Assembly: GCF_900156735.1 (NCBI RefSeq) | Contig: NZ_FTOL01000001.1 | Coordinates: 372,001-436,000 of the forward strand | Origin: Chryseobacterium ureilyticum | GTDB lineage: Bacteria > Bacteroidota > Bacteroidia > Flavobacteriales > Weeksellaceae | Reading direction: 5' to 3' | DNA length: 64,000 bases | Shown: positions 56,736 to 64,000 of the stretch, one piece after another | Numbering within the stretch: the stretch's first letter is position 1 | Layout of the letters: each line of letters opens with the position of its first letter | Program-made: the position numbers and the translations under genes | Notes under the pieces: model-generated | The model's database searches: none | The model's input: the letters and a program-made list of their open reading frames with translations, nothing else | What the model was told of the DNA's origin: nothing

Positions 56736-57238
56736 AAATTGGCGTTGAGCTTATCGGGCTTTAATTCCTACAATAATGTGCATATTTCTTAGAGGATTTA
56801 TGGCATCATCATCTTACACATCATAGATCCAAAACACATGTCTTTAGAAAAGGTATTGTGTAATGAAGAGCTTTTCTCTGTACAACTCTTTTGTTGAACA
56901 GAAACTACAGCCTTGATAGTGTATTGGTAAGAATTAAAGTCATTCTTATTCATGAGAATAGAGTTTATATTTTTTTTAACTGGGTCAAAATTATTTAATA
57001 ATTCATAAAGCTTTGTTAAAATAGGATATGAGATAAATCATATTAGTCTACTAATTTAGTGGGGTAATTGAAAAATGTCATAATTTTCCATTTATTAAAT
57101 GATGTATTTTGTTGATTATTAAATTTTTGCGTGGTTTTAGTGGTTTTGTAAAAATTGTTTAAAAAAGTTTCAATTTATGCCATGAATAAAAATTAATACT
57201 ATAAGTCTATTGTTTTTATAGACTTTTTGTGTATTTTA

Positions 57239-57350
57239 CGCCCGATTTCCTTTTTTAGGAAGCTTTATCCCGCTATCCACTCATACTCCTCGCGCCAGTG
57301 CTATGGCTTACACATGCTGCGGGGTAACCGTTACTATCGGGGCTAGGGAT
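57239..57350. repeat. GC-rich interspersed repeat ending CGGGGCTA
   Basis: A distinctly GC-richer block (CCCGATTTCC ... CCCGCTATCCACTC ... TATCGGGGCTAGGG) between AT-rich flanks. The complementary form TAGCCCCGATA ... GAGTGGATAGCGGG resembles a repeat that I recall in Bacteroidetes intergenic DNA. It has no open frame. Confidence 0.5.
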
Positions 57351-57416
57351 GAAGCATAGAAAATGAAAATACACCGTTAAAAGTTTTATCATTTGTTTTT
57401 TTCAGATTGAAACACT

Positions 57417-57444
57417 TTTACAAAAAAAAATAATTATATTTTTG
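57417..57444 (+). promoter_or_regulatory. Promoter of the adenosine deaminase-like gene
   Basis: TTG at 57417-57419 and TATTTTTG at 57437-57444 with 17 bases between, 50 bases before the ATG. Confidence 0.5.
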
Positions 57445-57494
57445 AAAACTGTATAGACAAAAGTTTTTTTGTCGGATACAGGTTACTAATTATT

Positions 57495-58997
57495 ATGAGA
57501 AAATACCTTACCTATATTTTAATGTTGGGATTTCCTCTGTTGGGAGCCCAAAAAAAGATTGAAAAATCTTCATATCAACAGGACTGGACGCAATTAGATA
57601 AAGCGAATCAGGCACTCTCTTTTGATGCAGATATAAAGTTGTCCGAGTCTGAACAGATGCTGGATAAAAAATTATTCCAACTCAGAAAACAACTTCTTCA
57701 CGATACGGAAAGTAAAAGAATATCTATATATAACAGTTCTTTTAATGAATTAAAACCTTTAATAGAAAATAGCAAACTGTTCAATATTCTACAGTTAATG
57801 CCTAAAGGAGGTTTATTACACACCCATAGCGGCGGGGTAACCGATGCAAAATGGATCATTGCAAACGCAAGAAAATATAAAGAATGCTACGTCTATGATC
57901 AAAAAGATAATGATCAGTTTATTTTCGGACAATTAGCTTTTTTTGAAGCAGGAAAAGTACCGAAAGGATTTGTCAGCCTAGATCAAAAATTAAATTCCAA
58001 TGCAGGTTTTGAAAAAGAATTATTAGAACTTCTTCTTTTAAAGCGTGACAATCTGTGTACTTATACCGATTACTGGATAGAATTTGAGAAACGTTTTAAA
58101 CGTATCAATCTGTTATTGCCTTACCGTCCTTTCTTTAAAGAGTATTATTTAAAAGGCTTTCAGGATTTAGCCAAAGATAAAGTACATCATGTGGAGATCA
58201 GATACGTCTTTGATGAGCTTTATGATTTTCAGCATGGAAAATATCCTTTGGAAAAGACGATTACAGATTTACAGGATATTGTTAAGCAAATGCGTCAGAC
58301 TGAACCACAATTTAGCCTGAAATTAATTTATTCAAGCTTTAAATTTTTAGACTCAGATAGTATTGAAAATCAGTTGGAAATAGCTCTTAAGCTTAAAAAA
58401 AAATTTCCTGACATGATTTCCGGGTTTGATCTTGTTGCTGATGAAGCAGCTGGAAACAGCATCAATTCTTTCCAGAAAAATTGGACTAAATTGAATGAAA
58501 TGACCGCGAAATCGGGGTTGGAAATGCCTTTATTCCTTCATGCCGGAGAAAGCAATTCTATTTTCAATAAAAATGTACTCGATGTTACCTTATTGAATAA
58601 CAAAAGGATTGGTCATGGGCTGAACCTGATTTATTTTCCAAAATCTATGGAGCTGATCAGAGAGAATGGTAAGCTGGTTGAGGTAAGCCCGATCAGTAAT
58701 CAGGTTTTAGGATATGTAAGCGATTTGAGAAATCACCCTGCAAGAGTTTTATTAAATAACGGAATACAGTGTTCTATCAATAGTGATGATCCTTCCGTAT
58801 ATGGCTATGAAGGATTAAGTTATGATTTTTGGGTCGCTTTTGTATATTGGGAACTGGATGTCAAAGCTTTGAAAAAACTGGTCTTCAATTCAATTAATTA
58901 TTCTTCTTTAAGTAAAAATGAAAAACAGCAGTCTATACAATATCTCAATACACAATGGAATGATTTTGTACAGAAAGCAAATCAGGAATTAAAGTAA
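57495..58997 (+). CDS. Secreted adenosine deaminase-like protein (ADGF/ADA2-type)
   Basis: A 500-residue amidohydrolase-fold protein with a signal peptide ending LLGAQ (residue 19). Zinc ligands and catalytic residues are visible: LHTHSGG (two His), PLFLHAGES (His and Glu), KRIGHGLNL and SINSDDPSVYG (catalytic Asp). Unlike cytoplasmic Add enzymes (~340 residues) it has a long N-terminal extension, as in the secreted ADGF/ADA2 group. It would turn adenosine into inosine outside the inner membrane. Substrate is inferred from fold. Confidence 0.85.
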   Translation: MRKYLTYILMLGFPLLGAQKKIEKSSYQQDWTQLDKANQALSFDADIKLSESEQMLDKKLFQLRKQLLHDTESKRISIYNSSFNELKPLIENSKLFNILQLMPKGGLLHTHSGGVTDAKWIIANARKYKECYVYDQKDNDQFIFGQLAFFEAGKVPKGFVSLDQKLNSNAGFEKELLELLLLKRDNLCTYTDYWIEFEKRFKRINLLLPYRPFFKEYYLKGFQDLAKDKVHHVEIRYVFDELYDFQHGKYPLEKTITDLQDIVKQMRQTEPQFSLKLIYSSFKFLDSDSIENQLEIALKLKKKFPDMISGFDLVADEAAGNSINSFQKNWTKLNEMTAKSGLEMPLFLHAGESNSIFNKNVLDVTLLNNKRIGHGLNLIYFPKSMELIRENGKLVEVSPISNQVLGYVSDLRNHPARVLLNNGIQCSINSDDPSVYGYEGLSYDFWVAFVYWELDVKALKKLVFNSINYSSLSKNEKQQSIQYLNTQWNDFVQKANQELK

Positions 58998-59029
58998 TTC
59001 TAATTAATAATTCCTTAGAGATAAGATAT

Positions 59030-59064
59030 AATAGCATCATTTTCGAATGGTGCTATTTGTTTTT
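59030..59064 (+). terminator. Terminator of the deaminase gene
   Basis: AATAGCATCATT / AATGGTGCTATT arms around a TTCG loop, then a T-run with one G. 33 bases after the stop. Confidence 0.8.
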
Positions 59065-59110
59065 TATACGATGAATAATTACTTGATTTTCGTAAGATTG
59101 ACTGTTTTTT

Positions 59111-59237
59111 AAACGCAAAGGCTTATCTATTGACTGTTTATATATTGAGCGAGCAAAGAGTGAATCAATTTCATTGATTCTATCTAAGCATACTCATATC
59201 CGAGCTGCTTGATCATCGACAAAATCGAACTCTTTGC
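59111..59237. repeat. AAACGCAAAGGC-type repeat with inverted GCAAAGAGT ends
   Basis: AAACGCAAAGGC starts at 59111; GCAAAGAGT (59153-59161) and ACTCTTTGC (59229-59237) are inverted ends of an 85-base block with an inner GAATCAA-TTTCA-TTGATTC hairpin (59162-59180). It may be a small non-autonomous element. Confidence 0.45.
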
Positions 59238-59423
59238 AATATTAAAATATACATTACCCTCAAAAAAAAATTGCGTTAAAAAAAGTATAAATTACCAAAC
59301 CGTTTCTCCAAAACAGAGATTCTGTTACAACTTTCCTTAATTGAGATACATCATTTGTTTCCATTCTTCAGAACTTTGTCATATTAAAATAACATGATGA
59401 TTTTTTAATAAAAATAAAATAAT

Positions 59424-60359
59424 ATGCAAACAATATTAGGAGCCAACGGGCAGATTGGCGAAGAACTGGCAAGAGAATTAAAACGAAATTTTACATCAGA
59501 TATTCGTATTGTCAGTAGAAATGCTCAAAAAGTGAATGACACAGATGAAGTGTTTTCAGCAGATTTATCGATTCGTGAAAAAGCTATTGAAGCTGTAAAG
59601 GGTAGTAAGATTGCTTATTTCACTTTAGGACTTCCAATAAGTTCAGATCTTTGGGAAAAACAGTTCCCGCTTATACTCCGAAATGTAATTGAGGCATGTA
59701 AAATCAATGGGACAAAATTGGTGTTCTTTGATAACACGTATATGTATCCGCAGGATGATAGGGTTTTAACAGAAAAAACAATATTTGATCCGGTAGGAAG
59801 AAAGGGTAGAATAAGAAGGAATATGGCAGAAATGGTTTTGAAGGAAATAGAATCAGGAGAATTAGAAGCCGTAATTTGTCGTGCTCCTGAATTTTATGGT
59901 CCTGGGAAAACACAGAGCATTACCAATACTTTGGTTTTTAACAATATTAAAGCAGGAAAAAAACTTAAAGTTCCTTTGAGTGATCGTAAAAAAAGAAGTC
60001 TGATCTGGACACCGGATGCAAGCCGCGCGACAGCGTTAATTGGAAATACACCTGATGCATACGGACAAACCTGGCATCTCCCCGTTGATAAAAGCCATCC
60101 CACATATCATGAATTCATAAGAATAGCTTCCGATATTTATGGTAAAGATCTGAAATATTCCGTGATTCCTAAGTTTTTCTTTAAGATAGGTTCTTTATTT
60201 AATCAACGGGTAAAAGAACTGTTGGAATTGCTTCCAAGATATGAACACGATAATATATTTGATGATTCAAAATTCAGAAACAGATTTCCTGAGTTCCAAG
60301 TGACCACTTATAAAGAGGGTATTCATCAGATTAAAGATGAACAGTTTTTAGGAAAATAA
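59424..60359 (+). CDS. NAD-dependent epimerase/dehydratase family protein
   Basis: A 311-residue extended SDR protein. The nucleotide-binding start is TILGANGQIGEELARELKR, and NTYMYPQ holds the active-site-like Tyr-x-x-x segment. Members with this N-terminus are atypical SDRs of the NAD-dependent epimerase/dehydratase family. It precedes an AraC regulator by about 80 bases on the same strand and may be its target or partner. Substrate unknown. Confidence 0.8.
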   Translation: MQTILGANGQIGEELARELKRNFTSDIRIVSRNAQKVNDTDEVFSADLSIREKAIEAVKGSKIAYFTLGLPISSDLWEKQFPLILRNVIEACKINGTKLVFFDNTYMYPQDDRVLTEKTIFDPVGRKGRIRRNMAEMVLKEIESGELEAVICRAPEFYGPGKTQSITNTLVFNNIKAGKKLKVPLSDRKKRSLIWTPDASRATALIGNTPDAYGQTWHLPVDKSHPTYHEFIRIASDIYGKDLKYSVIPKFFFKIGSLFNQRVKELLELLPRYEHDNIFDDSKFRNRFPEFQVTTYKEGIHQIKDEQFLGK

Positions 60360-60401
60360 TAAAAACTGTAACTTAGTGATGATTACTAGCTGTTTTATTT
60401 T

Positions 60402-60415
60402 AAACCACATAGATT
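60402..60415. repeat. Fragment of the 46641-46788 element
   Basis: AAACCACATAGAT is shared with the right arm of the large palindrome at 46716-46733. Too short to assign on its own. Confidence 0.35.
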
Positions 60416-60439
60416 TTAGTGGAAAAAAAAGAGAAAATT

Positions 60440-61351
60440 ATGAAAACTCCTATCAAAGTTTCATCAATAAGTGCTTTGCATAAATCTTTAGGATTGAAAA
60501 AAACATCCAATCCTCTGATCAGCATGTTCAGTTTTGATGATGTGAAACTGGAACCGGAAACTATTTTAAGTTCCATTATAACGGATTTTTATGTTATAGC
60601 TCTTAAAAAAGACTGCGCCGGAGGAAAATGTAAATACGGACAGCAGTATTATGATTTTGATGAAGGAATCATGTACTTTATTGCACCTCATCAGGTATTA
60701 CGGTTTGAGGATATATTGCTGAATAGCGTCAAAGGATTTGTATTGGTTGTGCATCCTGATTTTCTTCAGGGCTATCCTTTAGCATCCATAGTTAAGGATT
60801 ATGGCTTTTTCTCTTATGCGACAAACGAAGCTCTGCATCTTTCTGAAAAAGAAGAGAAATCCATTATGGATATCATTGAAAATATAGAACAGGAAATAGA
60901 AGCGAATATGGATTCTTTTACCCAGGATTTATTGGTGTCTAATCTTGATCTGTTACTGAAATATTGTGATCGTTTTTATAACCGTCAGTTTTTAACCAGA
61001 AAAAAGGTTAATAATGATCTTCTTTCAAGGCTGGAAAGTTTGCTGGATGATTATTTTAAAAATGATCAACTGATTATTAACGGGATTCCTACCGTTCACT
61101 TTATTGCAGAACAACTGAACCTGAGTGCCAATTATCTGAGTGATATGCTTCGGGTACAAACAGGGCAGACTACGCAGCAGCACGTTCAGAACAGATTGAT
61201 AGAAAAAGCAAAAGAATTGCTGTCCACAACTGAAATGTCCGTATCTGAAATTGCTTATCATTTAGGATTCGAGCATCCACAGTCTTTCCATCGTTTATTT
61301 AAAAACCGTACTTCTGTTTCACCATTAGAGTTCAGAGCTACGTTTAACTAA
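60440..61351 (+). CDS. AraC family transcriptional regulator
   Basis: A 303-residue regulator. The C-terminal ~100 residues contain two HTH motifs: TVHFIAEQLNLSANYLSDML and MSVSEIAYHLGFEHPQSFHRLFKNRTSVSPLEFR. The N-terminal cupin-like half reads GGKCKYGQQYYDFDEGIMYFIAP. The ATG at 60440 is chosen over an in-frame GTG at 60419. A truncated DJ-1/PfpI gene follows 73 bases later, probably its old neighbour or target. Confidence 0.9.
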   Translation: MKTPIKVSSISALHKSLGLKKTSNPLISMFSFDDVKLEPETILSSIITDFYVIALKKDCAGGKCKYGQQYYDFDEGIMYFIAPHQVLRFEDILLNSVKGFVLVVHPDFLQGYPLASIVKDYGFFSYATNEALHLSEKEEKSIMDIIENIEQEIEANMDSFTQDLLVSNLDLLLKYCDRFYNRQFLTRKKVNNDLLSRLESLLDDYFKNDQLIINGIPTVHFIAEQLNLSANYLSDMLRVQTGQTTQQHVQNRLIEKAKELLSTTEMSVSEIAYHLGFEHPQSFHRLFKNRTSVSPLEFRATFN

Positions 61352-61424
61352 ATTATTTGAGCCCTCAAAGCCTCAAAAAAATTATTAAGAAATACCTTAG
61401 AAGCAAAGCTTTAAAATTTTAAAT

Positions 61425-61547
61425 ATGAGCACATTGAAGATCTTAATCATTGTCACCAATGTAGGAATGTATGCAAGCGGACATCTGAAAACAGGCTTGT
61501 GGCTAAGCGAACTTACATATTCAAAATTTACTGCTTCTGATACTTGA
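61425..61547 (+). pseudogene. Truncated DJ-1/PfpI family (type 1 glutamine amidotransferase-like) gene
   Basis: ATG at 61425 begins 30 residues that match the start of DJ-1/PfpI proteins: ILIIVTNVGMYASGHLKTGL and then WLSELT. Homology stops at about 61515-61520 and the frame closes at 61547 after ten unrelated residues. The break falls exactly where the phosphopantetheinyl transferase gene of the incoming cluster ends (61521, opposite strand). Normal family length is about 220 residues, so ~85% of the gene is missing. Confidence 0.8.
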
Positions 61548-62243
61548 AGTCTCTAAAAAACCTATTATCTCTTCCTTAAATTCATGATATGAAAATAGCT
61601 TGATTTTTCGATCCATACTTTGAGAAAGAGAGCATAATGAAAATTTATAACCTTCTATAGAGTCCAATATTTCAAAATAAGCATGAATAGGTTGTTCATT
61701 TTTTTTCATACGGATGATGCCGTTGTTCATTGAAATTTCCAAAGTATGCAATCCTTCAGATAAACCTGATCCTGTGGATTTTACATAGCTTTCTTTCAGA
61801 GTCCATAATTCGAAAAAAGATAAATTTCTTTCCGATTCATTAAGTGCCTGAAGTTTTTTGTTTTCATTATCTGTTAAAACCATTGAAGAAAGATTCTCCT
61901 TCATATGGGTTACTTTTTCAATATCAATTCCCACTAAATCGTTTGAAACTACACCAACAATCCAATCGCCGGAATGAGATATATTAAAATGAATATTCGG
62001 ATGCTGCACAAGGTAAGGTTTACCAAATTCCAGATAGCCATATTGTATTTCATCATTATGAAAACCATAATGTTTACATAAAATATATCGTATAATCAGA
62101 TCTCCCAGTAAAGACCTCATCGCATCAATAGGTTTCCGAAATCGTTGGATTTTTACTTTTTTTTCAGGAGAAATATACCGTATTATTTCCTGAAATGGAG
62201 TTTCATCTAAAGCTTGGTTAATTTGTACACAGTAGATATACAT
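61521..62243 (-). CDS. 4'-phosphopantetheinyl transferase (Sfp type)
   Basis: A 240-residue enzyme that attaches the phosphopantetheine arm of CoA to a serine of carrier proteins. Motifs: HFNISHSGDWIV (P1b-like), VGIDIEKV (Mg-binding Asp-x-Glu) and FFELWTLKESYVKSTGSGL (P3, catalytic Glu-Ser-Lys). Length and pattern match the Sfp/AcpT-type group used by peptide synthetases. Last gene of the minus-strand cluster. It is two bases after the HAD gene, so it is co-transcribed. Confidence 0.9.
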   Translation of the reverse strand: MYIYCVQINQALDETPFQEIIRYISPEKKVKIQRFRKPIDAMRSLLGDLIIRYILCKHYGFHNDEIQYGYLEFGKPYLVQHPNIHFNISHSGDWIVGVVSNDLVGIDIEKVTHMKENLSSMVLTDNENKKLQALNESERNLSFFELWTLKESYVKSTGSGLSEGLHTLEISMNNGIIRMKKNEQPIHAYFEILDSIEGYKFSLCSLSQSMDRKIKLFSYHEFKEEIIGFLETSSIRSSKF

Positions 62244-62244
62244 A

Positions 62245-62922
62245 TCATGACCAGATTAAGGACTTCCAATTGTTTTTTTGAGCAAATACTTCCAATCTTT
62301 TGTCAGGGTTGATAACGAAAGGATATTTTACAGAACTCAGCATAGGAATATCATCACTCGAATCTCCGAAAGATGCACACTTTCCCAAATCAAGCTGGTT
62401 TTGATGAGCATGTTTATTGATCAAAATAACTTTTTGTTTTCCGGTAACAGCAATGCCTTCAAGATTTCCTGTATAGATTCCGTTTTTAGATTCCAAACGG
62501 GATGCAAGTAATTCTGTACCCAATTCTTCTGCCAAAGGTTGTAAAAAGATATCTAAAGAGCCGGATACTAAAACAATCGGAACGCCTTGCTCTTTTAATA
62601 AATTAATAGTATCAAGCGCATTCGGGAAAATTTTTTTTCTGTATTTTTCCTGATAACATTGAACTTTTAATACATTCATTTTTTCTATGGTAATACCTTT
62701 ATACTGTCGGTAGATGGAAGCTGCTGACTTTTCACGGCTGATTTTATCAAGTATCGTCCAGTACACAAAACGAATGGGAAGCATAGCCTTCCAGAAACGG
62801 TATCTGAAAGGCGACATGCTTTGTTTTTTTATATACAGCAGGGGTTCTACAATATTGCTTTTGGCTAATGTACCATCCACATCAAAATAAGCGGCTTGTA
62901 AATTATCTGGTAAATTTTTCAT
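62245..62922 (-). CDS. HAD-IB family phosphatase (SerB-like)
   Basis: A 225-residue haloacid-dehalogenase hydrolase. Motif I is YFDVDGTLA (Asp14, Asp16), motif II is VLVSGS, and motif IV is SFGDSSDDIPML. The cap between motifs I and II is helical and basic, as in SerB-like lipid or serine phosphatases (IB group). It lies between a synthetase-type thioesterase and the carrier-protein activating enzyme, so it may dephosphorylate a pathway intermediate. The substrate is unknown. Confidence 0.85.
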   Translation of the reverse strand: MKNLPDNLQAAYFDVDGTLAKSNIVEPLLYIKKQSMSPFRYRFWKAMLPIRFVYWTILDKISREKSAASIYRQYKGITIEKMNVLKVQCYQEKYRKKIFPNALDTINLLKEQGVPIVLVSGSLDIFLQPLAEELGTELLASRLESKNGIYTGNLEGIAVTGKQKVILINKHAHQNQLDLGKCASFGDSSDDIPMLSSVKYPFVINPDKRLEVFAQKNNWKSLIWS

Positions 62923-62934
62923 TTTTTACTGATT

Positions 62935-64000
62935 TTAAATTTGACCTAAATAACCTGCCAACTTAGGAGCATATTCTTCGCCCACACAACCCAAATGGTC
63001 CCCTTCAATGTCTGTGAGATGAAGTTTTCCAAGACTGATTTCAGACCATAATTCAACAATATCATCATTGATTCCCGTAGCCGTTGTGGTACGCTGATCT
63101 TTGGCTTTAAAATATCGGATGTCCCCAAAATAAGGCGGAGAAACAAATCGGGAAGCCTTAAAGTTTTGGGCAAACGTACCATAGGTTCTTTCCAACAATT
63201 CTTTTGGCATTTCACGTCCGGATAAGCGTTTCATCGCATCAAGATAAGCATCAAATCTCTCGGATTGACTGACTGCTTTCATATTGTTGAAAACTGAACT
63301 TACCTGCACCAATTCCTTGCTGCCTTGGAAATTGAAAATAGCCCCTTCCGGAAGCTCATTTTTATTTTCCTGTAATGTATGGGTTACCCAATCCATGAAA
63401 AGTTTTCCGTTCATCTCTCCAAAACCGGCATCCGCAGGAGTAATTCCTAAATTCGGCAGGAAACGGAATTCTACAAAAAGATCATCATATACTTTGAACG
63501 GAACACGAATGGCATCTATAATACAAAGATCAATGACTTCAATTCCTTTTTCACTCAGTCTTCTTGCCATTTCCACAGCAATCATACTTCCAATGGAATA
63601 GCCGATAAGTTGTACCTTTTTTGCCCCATTTTCAATAATGGAAGAACAATAATCATCTGCAATACGCTCCACCAGTTGATCACTTTCTATCGCACAATAA
63701 GCATCAAAATCTCCAACTGAAACTCCATATACCGCTCCGGAATTCTGATTCACCATTTCACGGATCAGATGTTTATACCTTTCAAGCGTTCCCCCTCCGG
63801 CATGAAGAATAATACGATGTACTTCCGCTGTATTTCCTCCAAAATGGGTAAGCGTTCCGATACGGGTAGTCTTTTTAGTTTCCTTCACTTTCTTCTGAAC
63901 TTCTGTATTTTGAGACTGTTCGCGGAAGAAGTCTGCAAGATCTGCAATGGTAGGAGCGGTAAGGATCTGTCTTAGAATAAGATCAAAAGTCATATTGTTT
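62935..64000 (-). CDS. C-terminal part of a nonribosomal peptide synthetase: carrier-domain end plus thioesterase
   Basis: The frame stays open to the window edge, so only the end of a larger protein is seen. The first visible residues (LILRQILTAPTIADLADFFREQ) match the last helix of a peptidyl carrier domain. After a linker comes a thioesterase domain with nucleophile Ser in LIGYSIGSMIAVE and late His in IEGDHLGC. The enzyme would release the finished chain. An internal ATG at 63993 exists, but a start inside the carrier domain is unlikely. The rest of the synthetase lies beyond position 64000. Confidence 0.8.
   Translation of the reverse strand, partial: NNMTFDLILRQILTAPTIADLADFFREQSQNTEVQKKVKETKKTTRIGTLTHFGGNTAEVHRIILHAGGGTLERYKHLIREMVNQNSGAVYGVSVGDFDAYCAIESDQLVERIADDYCSSIIENGAKKVQLIGYSIGSMIAVEMARRLSEKGIEVIDLCIIDAIRVPFKVYDDLFVEFRFLPNLGITPADAGFGEMNGKLFMDWVTHTLQENKNELPEGAIFNFQGSKELVQVSSVFNNMKAVSQSERFDAYLDAMKRLSGREMPKELLERTYGTFAQNFKASRFVSPPYFGDIRYFKAKDQRTTTATGINDDIVELWSEISLGKLHLTDIEGDHLGCVGEEYAPKLAGYLGQI

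Larger units (their letters stand above)
56599..57494. other. Long gene-free region between susC and the deaminase gene
   Basis: 896 bases without a convincing open frame. It holds the CCTCCT/GAGGAGG repeat (56675-56735), an orphan hairpin AAGTCTAT / ATAGACTT with T-run (57203-57229), the repeat at 57239-57350 and the deaminase promoter (57417-57444). The susC promoter was not identified with confidence. Confidence 0.5.
58998..59423. other. Gap between deaminase and epimerase genes
   Basis: 426 bases with the terminator and the inverted repeat described separately. Beyond these I see no gene or promoter of confidence. Confidence 0.4.

Noticed and set aside
61352..61520. tRNA or att site at the biosynthetic cluster border.
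   Set aside because: No cloverleaf or direct repeat was seen; only the DJ-1/PfpI fragment.

Overview
The window looks like a chromosomal segment of a Flavobacteriia member, most probably Chryseobacterium or a close relative such as Elizabethkingia. The evidence is low-GC DNA, TAnnTTTG-type -7 promoter elements in place of E. coli-type promoters, a SusC/SusD pair, a type IX secretion C-terminal domain, LytTR/LytS-type signalling, a fused alpha/beta branched-chain 2-oxoacid dehydrogenase E1, a subclass A2-like class A beta-lactamase and many short palindromic intergenic repeats. I saw no rRNA, tRNA, CRISPR array, integrase or transposase.

Layout. 1-4.1 kb: hotdog thioesterase, small membrane protein, secreted S9 peptidase and a DNA glycosylase. 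4.2-7.6 kb: a three-gene overlapping operon on the minus strand (Tat-exported GH109-type glycosidase, sugar nucleotidyltransferase, sugar kinase) that reads as an N-acetylgalactosamine release and activation route. 7.9-10.3 kb: serine hydrolase, AIM24 protein and a decayed gene. 10.3-20 kb: housekeeping genes queA, rlmN, a prenyl synthase and the 2-oxoacid dehydrogenase E1, with secreted proteins between them. 20-22.8 kb: AhpD-like protein, methyltransferase, and a divergent HxlR regulator/ene-reductase pair with a candidate operator array. 23.0-23.6 kb: three tandem, previously uncalled genes for 50-53 residue double-glycine-leader peptides with four conserved cysteines, read from one good promoter. 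23.7-30.7 kb: lipoprotein, papain-like peptidase, then an ECF sigma factor followed by an anti-sigma-like/TonB-plug/VWA fusion and a thrombospondin-repeat VWA lipoprotein with a type IX sorting domain. 30.8-36.5 kb: a GbsR-type regulator and the operon after it (DCC-family, SRPBCC, DUF2071, TIGR01777 epimerase), which share an identical 18-bp operator, then a GH29 alpha-L-fucosidase. 37.7-46.5 kb: lpdA, patatin, ABC ATPase, LytS/LytTR pair, acyltransferase. 46.8-48.7 kb: a beta-lactamase operon. 48.9-58.9 kb: hydrolase, retropepsin-like protease, SusCD pair and a secreted adenosine deaminase-like protein. 59.4-64 kb: epimerase, AraC regulator, and the end of a nonribosomal peptide synthetase-type cluster (thioesterase, HAD phosphatase, phosphopantetheinyl transferase) whose edge truncates a DJ-1/PfpI gene.

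The least described content is the peptide operon at 23.0-23.6 kb and the biosynthetic cluster boundary at about 61.5 kb. Several intergenic gaps carry palindromic repeat families, some with two or three copies within the window.
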